Source: Candidatus Butyricimonas faecavium
GTDB lineage: Bacteria > Bacteroidota > Bacteroidia > Bacteroidales > Marinifilaceae
DNA length: 64,000 nucleotides
NCBI GenBank assembly: GCA_944321125.1
Contig: CALUKD010000001.1
Coordinates: 1-64,000, forward strand
Direction: 5' to 3'
The position numbers and the translations under genes are program-made. The notes beneath the pieces are model-generated. The model did not search any database. It saw only the letters and a list, made by a program, of their open reading frames with translations, and was not told where the DNA came from. Of the stretch, positions 8,535-16,800 are shown one piece after another. Position 1 is the stretch's first letter; every line of letters starts with the position of its first letter.

Positions 8535-8768
8535 TTAGAAATTTGTAATATTTCTTTTTTTTGCTCGTCGATAACTATGATAGCAACCAAAACCAGCACG
8601 AATCGCCAATCCCGTCATGCTCTCTCCCGCATAAGTCGAACCAGCCAATAATGCCTCCATCTCACGAAGGCGACAATCATTAATATAAGCCTTAAAATTC
8701 ATCCCGTACGTGCGGTTTATAAACGTGGAAAGATACGTGCGATTGGTCTGTAACTCCCCGGAGAATGA
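8535..8768 (-). pseudogene. Remnant of an AraC-family regulator (DNA-binding domain only)
   Basis: Reading from just after the stop codon of the FUSC gene, in the same frame, the minus strand encodes about 77 residues: SFSGELQTNRTYLSTFIN, then RTYGMNFKAYINDCRLREME, and later GLAIRAGFGCYHSYRRAKKR before a stop. This is the two-helix-turn-helix DNA-binding half of a Bacteroidetes AraC regulator (typical LxTNRxYLSxFIN and AGFGSYxSFYRxFKK motifs). No start codon or sensor domain is present, so it is a truncated gene. The C-terminus also looks shortened. The last codons run into the fecR-1 upstream region. Confidence 0.7.
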
Positions 8769-9290
8769 TCAGTGATTTATTTTTTTCCTGATCTGCTCCA
8801 CTCCCCATGCCAAAGCGATCCCGATTAAAGCCCCGACCGTAGCCTCGCTAAAGCGCAAAACACCATTCACAAAAGGCGAAATCGAAGGAGACATTTTGGA
8901 AATAAGCAGAATAATTACTAACGTGATTGTAGCCATCTTACCATCATCGGGAATACCCAAAAGCATACATAAAATATCCAATAGAAACACGGCAGCGATC
9001 ATTCCTAGAAGAGAGAACGGAAAAAGAAGTAGATACACGTAGGCAATCACGGCCCCGATAAACGTTCCGAACACCCGCAACCCACCTTGACGAATGGAAG
9101 TCTTCACGTCTTCCTGTAACACGACGATAGCAGAAATAACCGCAAGCATCGACCCCATCCACCGAGACTCCACGTGGAAATGTCCCGTGAGGTAAGCCCC
9201 CACCAAATAAGATAAAAGCACGGCCACTCCTTTAGCTATGGCCATCAACGGACTCACTGGATGAAATATTCGCTTCACGTTTAACTCCAT
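8769..9290 (-). CDS. FUSC-family (aromatic acid exporter-like) membrane protein
   Basis: A 173-residue protein with about five hydrophobic helices (for example GVAVLLSYLVGAYLTG, MLAVISAIVVL, FIGAVIAYVYLLLFPFSLLG, ATITLVIILLIS and ATVGALIGIALAWGV). It resembles the N-terminal membrane half of FUSC/YeeA-type proteins, with RxxGTxxGAxxA (RVFGTFIGAVIAY). Full FUSC exporters are far larger; short stand-alone forms of this length exist, so it may be intact. It is inserted between the sigma and fecR genes, which are normally adjacent, and its stop codon abuts an in-frame AraC remnant. Function is inferred from fold only. Confidence 0.75.
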   Translation of the reverse strand: MELNVKRIFHPVSPLMAIAKGVAVLLSYLVGAYLTGHFHVESRWMGSMLAVISAIVVLQEDVKTSIRQGGLRVFGTFIGAVIAYVYLLLFPFSLLGMIAAVFLLDILCMLLGIPDDGKMATITLVIILLISKMSPSISPFVNGVLRFSEATVGALIGIALAWGVEQIRKKINH

Positions 9291-9341
9291 AAAAACCAGA
9301 TTTTCTAGTTTTTACCGTTTTCAGGGAAGAAAAGTTACAAT

Positions 9342-9926
9342 CTATTTCCCCGTCTCTTTTTTGAAAAAAGAAGTACACAGGGTCAACATGAAATTCTTAT
9401 TCCGATCACCGAGCTCGGATCTGATTTTATTGTAAGCCACTTTAACTTGAGTCTTCACTGTATTCACGGATACCCCTAACTGTTCGGCCACATCTTTGTA
9501 ACTCAGTCCCTCGACACATCCTAGAATAAAAATTTCCTTACACTTAGGTGGCAAATTATCCATCACGATTTGCAACCGCCTATACAATTCTTCAAAATCC
9601 TCGGAATCTTCATTTGCTTCTTCTCCTGACACCATCATTTCTCTCCGATACCGTTGCTCTACCTCTGCATGAAGTTTACGATCAATACAAGAGTTCTTGA
9701 CCGAACGACTCAGATAAGCGTAAAGAGAACCGGAATGGGTTATCTTCGCCCGATTCACCCACAAGTAAATGAACGTGTCTTGCACGATATCTTCAGCCTC
9801 CGCCCGATTCCCGACAAAACCTAACGCATAAAGGTATAACCGTTCCGAGTAAGACTCGAAAAAAGAATTGAACGCACACCAATCTCCTTCCTGCATTTTC
9901 CGGAACAAAGTCAACTCATCCTGCAT
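9342..9926 (-). CDS. ECF RNA polymerase sigma factor, locus 1
   Basis: A roughly 195-residue sigma-70 family protein of the Bacteroidetes FecI-like type. Region 2 includes YALGFVGNRAEAEDIVQDTF and YLWVNR; region 4 includes LPPKCKEIFILGCVEGLSYK and DVAEQLGVSVNTVKTQVKVA, the -35 recognition helix-turn-helix. The ATG at 9926 is preferred because AAGGA lies 8-9 bases upstream; another ATG at 9935 is possible. It should be controlled by the FecR encoded downstream, and should drive the susC operon. A promoter-like TATTTTTG lies at 9950-9957. Confidence 0.93.
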   Translation of the reverse strand: MQDELTLFRKMQEGDWCAFNSFFESYSERLYLYALGFVGNRAEAEDIVQDTFIYLWVNRAKITHSGSLYAYLSRSVKNSCIDRKLHAEVEQRYRREMMVSGEEANEDSEDFEELYRRLQIVMDNLPPKCKEIFILGCVEGLSYKDVAEQLGVSVNTVKTQVKVAYNKIRSELGDRNKNFMLTLCTSFFKKETGK

Positions 9927-9949
9927 AGGCCACATTTCCTTATTGAAAG

Positions 9950-9957
9950 CAAAAATA
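9950..9957 (-). promoter_or_regulatory. -7 box of the sigma-1 promoter
   Basis: The minus strand reads TATTTTTG, matching TAnnTTTG, 24 bases upstream of the chosen sigma start. No clear -33 TTTG is seen at 19-21 bases, so this is a partial match. Confidence 0.4.
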
Positions 9958-9959
9958 AT

Positions 9960-10417
9960 GATTCTCTTTATATTTTATACTCCCGTGTCGGAAAAATACA
10001 AGATTTCAATCACGCCTGCTTTCATTTCCGCCTGTTTTCAACTATGCTCTCTCCCACCTCCCGTGACATCCGAACCTATTTTTCCATATAACAAATATAC
10101 TACACGACACACCCATATTTCAAATTTAACCGTATCAAAAATGAACTCATAATCGAATCTCTATGAAATTACAGGCAAAGATAGCTTAATGTCATAGCAA
10201 TACCACCCCTTTCATAAGGTAATTATCTCCCATGTCCCATTCCACACCCTTTCATCCCCCTTCCATAACCCTTTTCCCATACACGGGCAAAGGAAAGAAA
10301 AGTCTCCAACAAGAATTACGGGAGATTATTACCTATATATATCCCAAGTATTTCAATGGCTTTACCCTGAAAATTCAGCAACACCCCGCCAGCAATCAAT
10401 ATTTATTCCACCGAAGA
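9960..10417. other. Intergenic stretch between divergent sigma-1 and hisS, no gene seen
   Basis: About 460 bases separate the two divergent transcription units. Open frames here are short or lack any recognisable protein feature. The in-frame extension upstream of hisS (10232-10483) includes the hisS promoter and does not look like protein. I see no repeat or RNA structure that I can support. Confidence 0.5.
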
Positions 10418-10449
10418 GTTTCAAAAGAAATCAGAATCGTTTATATTTG
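10418..10449 (+). promoter_or_regulatory. hisS promoter
   Basis: TTTC (10418-10421) is followed by about 20 bases and TATATTTG (10442-10449), a good Bacteroidetes -7 box. It lies 35 bases upstream of the hisS ATG at 10484, which supports that start over an in-frame one 252 bases further upstream. Confidence 0.65.
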
Positions 10450-10483
10450 CATCACTATTAAGATAAAAGCTAAAAAAGAAGAC

Positions 10484-11854
10484 ATGGCACAGACACCATC
10501 TATTCCTAAAGGAACAAGAGATTATTCACCGGAAGTTATGGTGAAAAGAAATTATATATTTGATACGATTAAGTCCGTATTCAAACTCTATGGCTATTTG
10601 CCGCTGGAAACTCCGGCAATGGAAAATCTTTCCACCCTTATGGGAAAATACGGCGAGGAAGGGGATAAATTACTTTTCAAGATTCTGAACTCCGGAGATT
10701 TTCTAGCGTCTGTTACCAATAGTGAAGTGGAGGAACGCAATATTCCTCAGCTGACCAATAAGATTTGCGAGAAGGGACTACGTTATGACTTAACCGTGCC
10801 TTTCGCCCGATTCGTGGTACAACACCAAAATGAAATATCATTCCCGTTCAAACGCTACCAGATTCAGCCCGTGTGGCGAGCCGATCGTCCGCAGAAGGGA
10901 CGCTACCGCGAGTTCTACCAGTGTGACGTGGATGTCGTGGGGAGTGATTCTTTACTGAACGAGGTGGAATTGATTCAAATCGTGGATGAGGTGTACAAAC
11001 GATTGAAAATAAATGTACGCTTGTTGATCAACAACCGGAAAGTACTGGCCGGAATTGCCGAAACGATCGGTCACCCCGACAAGCTGGTTGACATCACCGT
11101 TGCCATTGACAAGATGGACAAAATCGGAGCCGAGAACGTGAATGCCGAACTCCGGGAAAAAGGTGTATCAGAAGAGGCTATTGAAAAATTGCAACCCATA
11201 TTACGCTTAGAAGGTTCCAACGAAGAGAAGCTGGCCCGCTTGCAGGAAGTTCTGAAAGGCAGCGAAACCGGATTAAAAGGAGTTATAGAACTTTCTACTG
11301 TATTCCGTTATTTGAATCAGCTGGATATCCAAACGGAAATAAAACTCGACTTGACACTTGCCCGAGGTTTGAGTTACTACACCGGAGCCATTTTCGAGGT
11401 AAAAGCCAAGGACGTGGAGATCGGGAGTATCACCGGGGGAGGGCGTTATGACGACTTGACCGGAATTTTCGGGATGAAAAACATGTCGGGTGTCGGTATA
11501 TCCTTCGGGGCTGACCGCATCTTCGACGTGATGAACCAATTGGATATTTTCCCAAAAGATTCCACGGCAACCACCCGTGTACTTTTCGTTAACTTCGGGG
11601 AAAAAGAAGAGGCTTTTTGTCTTCCTATACTGAAAACCTTACGGAATGCAGGAATCAATTCCGAGATATACCCGGAAGCTGCCAAGATGAAGAAACAAAT
11701 GACTTACGCCGACAAAAAGAGCATTCCTTATGTAGCGCTAGTCGGTGAAAACGAAATAAACAATAACGTGGTCACGCTGAAAAACATGCTCACTGGAGAA
11801 CAAGAAAGTGTAGCCGTTTCCAGTCTAGTTTACAAACTTAAAAGCGAGAATTAA
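10484..11854 (+). CDS. hisS: Histidyl-tRNA synthetase
   Basis: 456 residues from the ATG at 10484 ([16 protein letters not shown]), a standard class II HisRS length. It attaches histidine to tRNA-His in the cytoplasm. Class II motif 1 precedes [20 protein letters not shown] (motif 2). The histidine-specific [10 protein letters not shown] follows, and motif 3 is [11 protein letters not shown]. The C-terminal anticodon-binding domain starts at about residue 365 ([14 protein letters not shown]). The frame stays open 84 codons upstream, but that extension contains the promoter and has no HisRS homology. hutH follows on the same strand after 230 bases. Confidence 0.97.
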   Translation: MAQTPSIPKGTRDYSPEVMVKRNYIFDTIKSVFKLYGYLPLETPAMENLSTLMGKYGEEGDKLLFKILNSGDFLASVTNSEVEERNIPQLTNKICEKGLRYDLTVPFARFVVQHQNEISFPFKRYQIQPVWRADRPQKGRYREFYQCDVDVVGSDSLLNEVELIQIVDEVYKRLKINVRLLINNRKVLAGIAETIGHPDKLVDITVAIDKMDKIGAENVNAELREKGVSEEAIEKLQPILRLEGSNEEKLARLQEVLKGSETGLKGVIELSTVFRYLNQLDIQTEIKLDLTLARGLSYYTGAIFEVKAKDVEIGSITGGGRYDDLTGIFGMKNMSGVGISFGADRIFDVMNQLDIFPKDSTATTRVLFVNFGEKEEAFCLPILKTLRNAGINSEIYPEAAKMKKQMTYADKKSIPYVALVGENEINNNVVTLKNMLTGEQESVAVSSLVYKLKSEN

Positions 11855-11941
11855 AGTATGCAACTCTATCGCAAAGAACAACGCCCACTGAAAAACCACG
11901 GATTTGATGTCAGATTCCCGTGATCGGGAAGTAATTTGTAA

Positions 11942-12017
11942 GATTTATAAAGTTTATAAAGTACGAAACTTTAAGAACCGAAGGTTCAACTTCATGAACT
12001 TTACAAACTTTATAAAC
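11942..12017. repeat. Imperfect inverted repeat between hisS and hutH
   Basis: The 20-base arm at 11943-11962 (ATTTATAAAGTTTATAAAGT) pairs with 11998-12017 at 18 of 20 positions. Between them is a smaller palindrome, GAACCGAAGGTTC. No U-tract follows, so it does not look like a simple terminator of hisS. Confidence 0.6.
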
Positions 12018-12049
12018 TCGTCAGGCGAAAGCCTCGCTCGTGTGCGTGC

Positions 12050-12082
12050 AATTTAAAATCTAAAATTTAAAATCTAAAATTC
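12050..12082. repeat. AT-rich intergenic repeat (ATTTTAAATTTTAGATT type), copy 1
   Basis: Alternating AATTTAAAATCTAAA units end two bases before the hutH ATG. Very similar tracts lie before nif3 (30314-30350), glutaminyl cyclase (46884-46965), after hutH (13595-13624) and between cobT and cobS (63144-63182). Confidence 0.6.
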
Positions 12083-12084
12083 CA

Positions 12085-13584
12085 ATGACTCATTATATAA
12101 CCCCCGAGAAATTAACTTTCGAACAGATCGAAAAAATTTTAACTAAAAAGTATAAATTAGCTTTATCAGACGAGAGTAAGAAACTGATCAATGATTGCAA
12201 AGCTTATTTGGATCACAAAATAGCAACTTCTGACAAGCCATTGTATGGAATCACAACCGGGTTCGGTTCTTTGTGTAAGATTTCCATATCGCAAGAAGAT
12301 TTAAGTCAGCTACAGGCTAATTTGGTTATGTCTCACGCTTGTAGCTTGGGAGAACCCGTGCATAAAGATATCATCCGTTTAATGTTGTTATTAAAAGCTC
12401 ATGCTCTATCTTTGGGGAAATCCGGGGTACAACAAGTGACAGTAGAGCGTATTATTGATATGTTTAACCACGACGTTCTTCCCGTGGTAAAAGAATTAGG
12501 TTCGTTAGGTGCATCCGGGGACTTAGCCCCGTTGGCAAACTTATTTTTGCCGTTGATCGGTGAAGGTGAGGTTTTCTACAAGGATAAAATTTATCCGGCA
12601 AAAGAAATCAACGCCAAATTCGGCTGGGAGCCCATCCAACTGGGAGCCAAAGAAGGATTGGCTTTGCTGAACGGTACTCAATTCATGAGTTCTCACGCAG
12701 TTTACGCTTTATTGAATGCTTTCAAAGTGGTAAAATATGCTGATATTATCGGGGCGCTATCATTGGAAGCGTACGATGGACGCATCGATCCGTTCTTACC
12801 GCAAATCCATGAGGCTCGTCCTCATCCGGGACAAATTGAAACAGCCCGCAATATCCGCACTTTACTGGAAGGTTCTGAATTCCAGAAAGTAGAAAAAACT
12901 CACGTGCAAGACCCGTACTCTTTCCGTTGTATGCCTCAAGTACACGGGGCGGTGAAAGATACCGTGGCTTACGTGGCCTCTGTCGTTGAACGGGAAATCA
13001 ACTCGGTAACCGACAATCCAACCATTTTCATGGAAGACGATTTGATCATTTCCGGTGGTAACTTTCACGGAGAACCGCTGGCTCTAGCATTAGATTTCTT
13101 GAGCATCGCTATTGCCGAATTGGGTAGTATCTCTGAAAGAAGAGTATACCGTTTGATTGCCGGAGATCGTAAAACACCTGAATTCCTCGTAGCCAATTCC
13201 GGCTTGAATTCCGGTTTCATGATCCCGCAATACGCTGCTGCCGCTATCGTTAGCAAGAACAAGCAGTTGTGTTCACCGTGTTCCGTGGACTCTATCCCGT
13301 CATCCAACGAGCAGGAGGACCATGTCAGCATGGGTGGCAACGCTGCAACCAAGACAGTAAAAGTGGTCGAGAACGTGGAACGCGTACTGGCTATCGAATT
13401 GATGAATGCCGCACAAGCCATCGATATGCAACGTCCGCTGAAAACATCTGCATACTTGGAAAACTTCTTGGCTGAATTCCGTACGATTGTACCTTTCAAC
13501 AGCCAAGACCGAGTGATGTATCAAGACATTGAAGCTGCCGTAGAATTTCTGAAACAAGGGGAGTTCGAAGGATTTAATAATTAA
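12085..13584 (+). CDS. hutH: Histidine ammonia-lyase
   Basis: 499 residues, the normal HAL length. It removes ammonia from L-histidine to give trans-urocanate, the first step of histidine degradation, in the cytoplasm. The Ala143-Ser144-Gly145 triad in GSLGASGDLAPLANL cyclises to the MIO electrophile. Other family motifs are YGITTGFG near residue 53, the active-site region LNGTQFMSSHAVYAL, and SSNEQEDHVSMG near residue 410. It stands alone: no hutU, hutI, ftcD or fchA is adjacent, though these usually cluster with it in Bacteroidetes. HAL is preferred over phenylalanine or tyrosine ammonia-lyase by length and the SSNEQEDHVSMG motif. Confidence 0.95.
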   Translation: MTHYITPEKLTFEQIEKILTKKYKLALSDESKKLINDCKAYLDHKIATSDKPLYGITTGFGSLCKISISQEDLSQLQANLVMSHACSLGEPVHKDIIRLMLLLKAHALSLGKSGVQQVTVERIIDMFNHDVLPVVKELGSLGASGDLAPLANLFLPLIGEGEVFYKDKIYPAKEINAKFGWEPIQLGAKEGLALLNGTQFMSSHAVYALLNAFKVVKYADIIGALSLEAYDGRIDPFLPQIHEARPHPGQIETARNIRTLLEGSEFQKVEKTHVQDPYSFRCMPQVHGAVKDTVAYVASVVEREINSVTDNPTIFMEDDLIISGGNFHGEPLALALDFLSIAIAELGSISERRVYRLIAGDRKTPEFLVANSGLNSGFMIPQYAAAAIVSKNKQLCSPCSVDSIPSSNEQEDHVSMGGNAATKTVKVVENVERVLAIELMNAAQAIDMQRPLKTSAYLENFLAEFRTIVPFNSQDRVMYQDIEAAVEFLKQGEFEGFNN

Positions 13585-13594
13585 GTAATTAGGT

Positions 13595-13624
13595 GATTTA
13601 AAATCTAAAATCATAAAATTCAAG
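13595..13624. repeat. AT-rich intergenic repeat, copy 2
   Basis: GATTTAAAATCTAAAATCAT and following bases just after the hutH stop match the family described at 12050-12082. Confidence 0.5.
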
Positions 13625-13629
13625 ATTTG

Positions 13630-13655
13630 AGAGAGGGACTTCCCTCTCTTTTTTG
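13630..13655 (+). terminator. Terminator of hutH
   Basis: A perfect 9-bp stem (AGAGAGGGA 13630-13638 with TCCCTCTCT 13641-13649) is followed by TTTTTTG. It lies 46 bases past the hutH stop. Confidence 0.88.
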
Positions 13656-13800
13656 TTTATTTTAAAATTCATCATATATCAATTATTTTTATTCGTACAT
13701 TTATGGAATTTCTGTTCTCCCTGCATCTATGTAATAACATTTCCTCCGGGAATTGCGAATAACATGGAAAGGAAAAGTATAATATTAAACAGATTACAAT

Positions 13801-16800
13801 ATGATGAAAAGATTACTTATTGCCACGGTATTATTATTCAGTATACTTGTCGCTTTCGGACAAAAAAATGTTTCCGATAAAGAAAACGAGGCCGCACCGA
13901 AAACAGCCCTAATCGAGGCACAAAAGGATTATCAGAAAGCAATAAAAGAAAAAAACTCACCACTGCTGATTCAATCATTAATCCGCCAGATCAAATACCA
14001 ATCTTTGATTGACATGGACAGTATTCCCCCCATGCTACAAAACTTGGAAGAATACATAGAGACAGACCAAAATATTGTTGAAAAAAGTATTCTGCACTCG
14101 CTATTGGCGGAACTCTACCAAATGTACTTCAATTCCCAACAAAGTAAAATCAACCGGAGAACGCCAATCACGGGTTATGTACCCCGCAATATGACAGAAT
14201 GGACAAGTAATATATATAGAGAAAAAATATTCCAACATGCGCTGGATGCAGTAAAAGCCCAACTCCAGTTATCCGAGGTAAATTGTCTCACTTATAAAGA
14301 AATTCTCGTACTCGGGAAAAACTCACCCGCACTTCGTCCGACGATGTACGATTTCCTCGTGTATCGCAGTATTGACATACTAAGTACTATTTCCCGCTAC
14401 AATAAACAAGAACCCATCACGAACAAACAATTACTATTCGCCCCGGTAAAAGAATTTGTACAAATGCCCATCGAGGTAAAAAAGATGGATGTTTATTCAA
14501 ATACGCTCAAACTTTATCAATCGTTGCTACAATCGGAGATTGCAGCCCAACGTACGGATGCCATTCTTATTTCTGATCTGGACCGTCTAGAGTATGCAAA
14601 TAATAACATCGGTTTAAGCCTGTACGATTCTTTATATATACAAGCTTTGGAACAGTTGGCACAGCAATATAGCAAAAATCCTTATAAAGTTGAGATTCTC
14701 TATAAGCTCGCTCAATATTATTACCAGGGAAATTATCTTTCAGACAATAGAGATTATCAAAAAGCCTTGAATATATGCAATAGTGGCATTCGCCAATTTC
14801 CCAAGTACTTCCGAATTGGCATCTTAAAACAATTAGCCAAGGAAATTACCCAAACTACCGTATCCTATTCTATAAATCCTAACGTGTATCCGGGACACAA
14901 ACAAAAGGTGAACCTTTCCTTCAAGAACTTATCAGAGATTTCAATCTCGCTGTACAAAATCACGGAACCCACATTGGCATATTTGAATTTAAACAAAAGA
15001 GCCTTGAAGCGGGAAAAAATATCCACTTACACGTACCGTCTTCCCAAACGACTGGCTTCTCAAGACACGATTCTACTGCTTCCGGTACCCAACACGGGAC
15101 TCTACCAGTTGACCGTGTCTTATGCGAATAACTCCAAAGCGGATTCATCCTATTTCAGTTCCAGCCGTCTATCCACGATTGCTCGTAAAACAGGAGAAAC
15201 AAGTTATAATGTCCTCGTTTGTGATCTCGTCAGCGGAAAACCCATCGAAGGAGCAAAAGTAAAAATCTACAAAGGAAACGGACAAAAGTATAGTCTCGCA
15301 GGAGAATTTTCTTCCGATAAAAATGGGATTGCCTCGCTGAATGAGTCCAATCCCGACAATTACTATCAAGTAACCTTGGGAGAGGACAATCATGGTATGA
15401 TAAATCATCTTCCCTACCAATACATGGGTCGTACTGATGCCAAACTATCCTCAGTAAACCTTTTCACGGACAGGGCTGTATACCGTCCCGGACAGACCGT
15501 ATACTTCAGCGGTATCAGCTGGGAAGCCACTCAAGATGTTTCAAAAGCAATCGCTGGAAAAAAATACACGATAACGTTACAAGACATGAATCAACAGGTT
15601 ATCGCAAAACAAGAAGTCCAGACAAACAAATTTGGTTCCTTTGCCGGAAAGTTCACCTTACCGCAAGAAGTTCTGAATGGAATGTTTATGATCTCTACTG
15701 ATGGAGGAAGACAAATGATTTCCGTGGCAGAATACAAACGTCCGAAGTTCGAAATCACGTTTAACCCACTAAAAGATGCCTATAAATTAGGAGACCAACT
15801 TACCGTTTCCGGTATTGCCAAAACTTATTCCGGTGTCAACATTGAAAATAGTAAGGTTACCTATACCATACAAACCCGTACTTTCGACTGGGGTCTTCAG
15901 GAAAATACGATTGCTGCAGGGAAAACACAAACCAATGCAAAAGGAGAATTCCAAATCTCTTTCAAAACAAAAGAATCTCCCAATACTCCTGCAATATACA
16001 GAGGCTTCGAAACATACACCGTTTCCGTCACGATTACAACTTCCAACGGGGAAACTCAGGAGGCACAATACCCAATTATTATTACAAATCAACGTTATCA
16101 ATTAACCTCTCTCATAATCCCTGAAATCAATAAAGATATTCCAAGTGAAATTCCGGTTACAACCCAAAATCAACTCGGTTATCCCTTGACAGAAAATATC
16201 ACATACGAATTATTCTCTCTTAAACCGTTACAGAAGCTAGGAGAGCAATATGATGAAAGGAATCTGCCCATCGACAAAAAAGTTAGGGAAGGGATGTTCA
16301 CAACCGGAGAAAACAAAAAACTGGAAATGGATTTTTCATCCTTACCTTCCGGCGCATACTTATTGAAATTTGCGGGCACGGGGAACAATAAAGATATTAC
16401 TTACCAAAAGGTCATATATCTTTATTCCTCTCAAGACAAACGCCCTCCCTATCCTACTTATTATTGGTGTGTGCAAGAGAAAACGACATGCGCTCCCGGT
16501 GAAGACGCCAAAATTCTGGTAGGTTCGTCCGCTAAAGACGTATATGTACTGTATGAGGTATATTCCAACCAGAAATTCATGGAACGCAAACGCTTCATGC
16601 TAAACAATTCCAATACAATTCTATCTATTCCTTACAAAGAAATTTACGGACCGACTGCCGATGTCTTTATCAGTTATATAAAGGATAACAAATTCTTCTT
16701 GGAAAACATTACTTTAACTCGTAAAGAAGCAAGCAAACAACTGGATATTATCACGAAAACATTCCGGGATCACCTTATCCCCGGACAGCAAGAAGAATGG

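Noticed and set aside
10232-10483. 84-codon in-frame extension upstream of hisS
   Set aside because: It contains the hisS promoter (TATATTTG at 10442-10449), shows no HisRS homology, and the ATG at 10484 gives the standard HisRS N-terminus.
10484-13584. hisS and hutH as a histidine-responsive operon
   Set aside because: They are separated by 230 bases of repeats, and no shared regulatory site or leader structure such as a T-box is visible.
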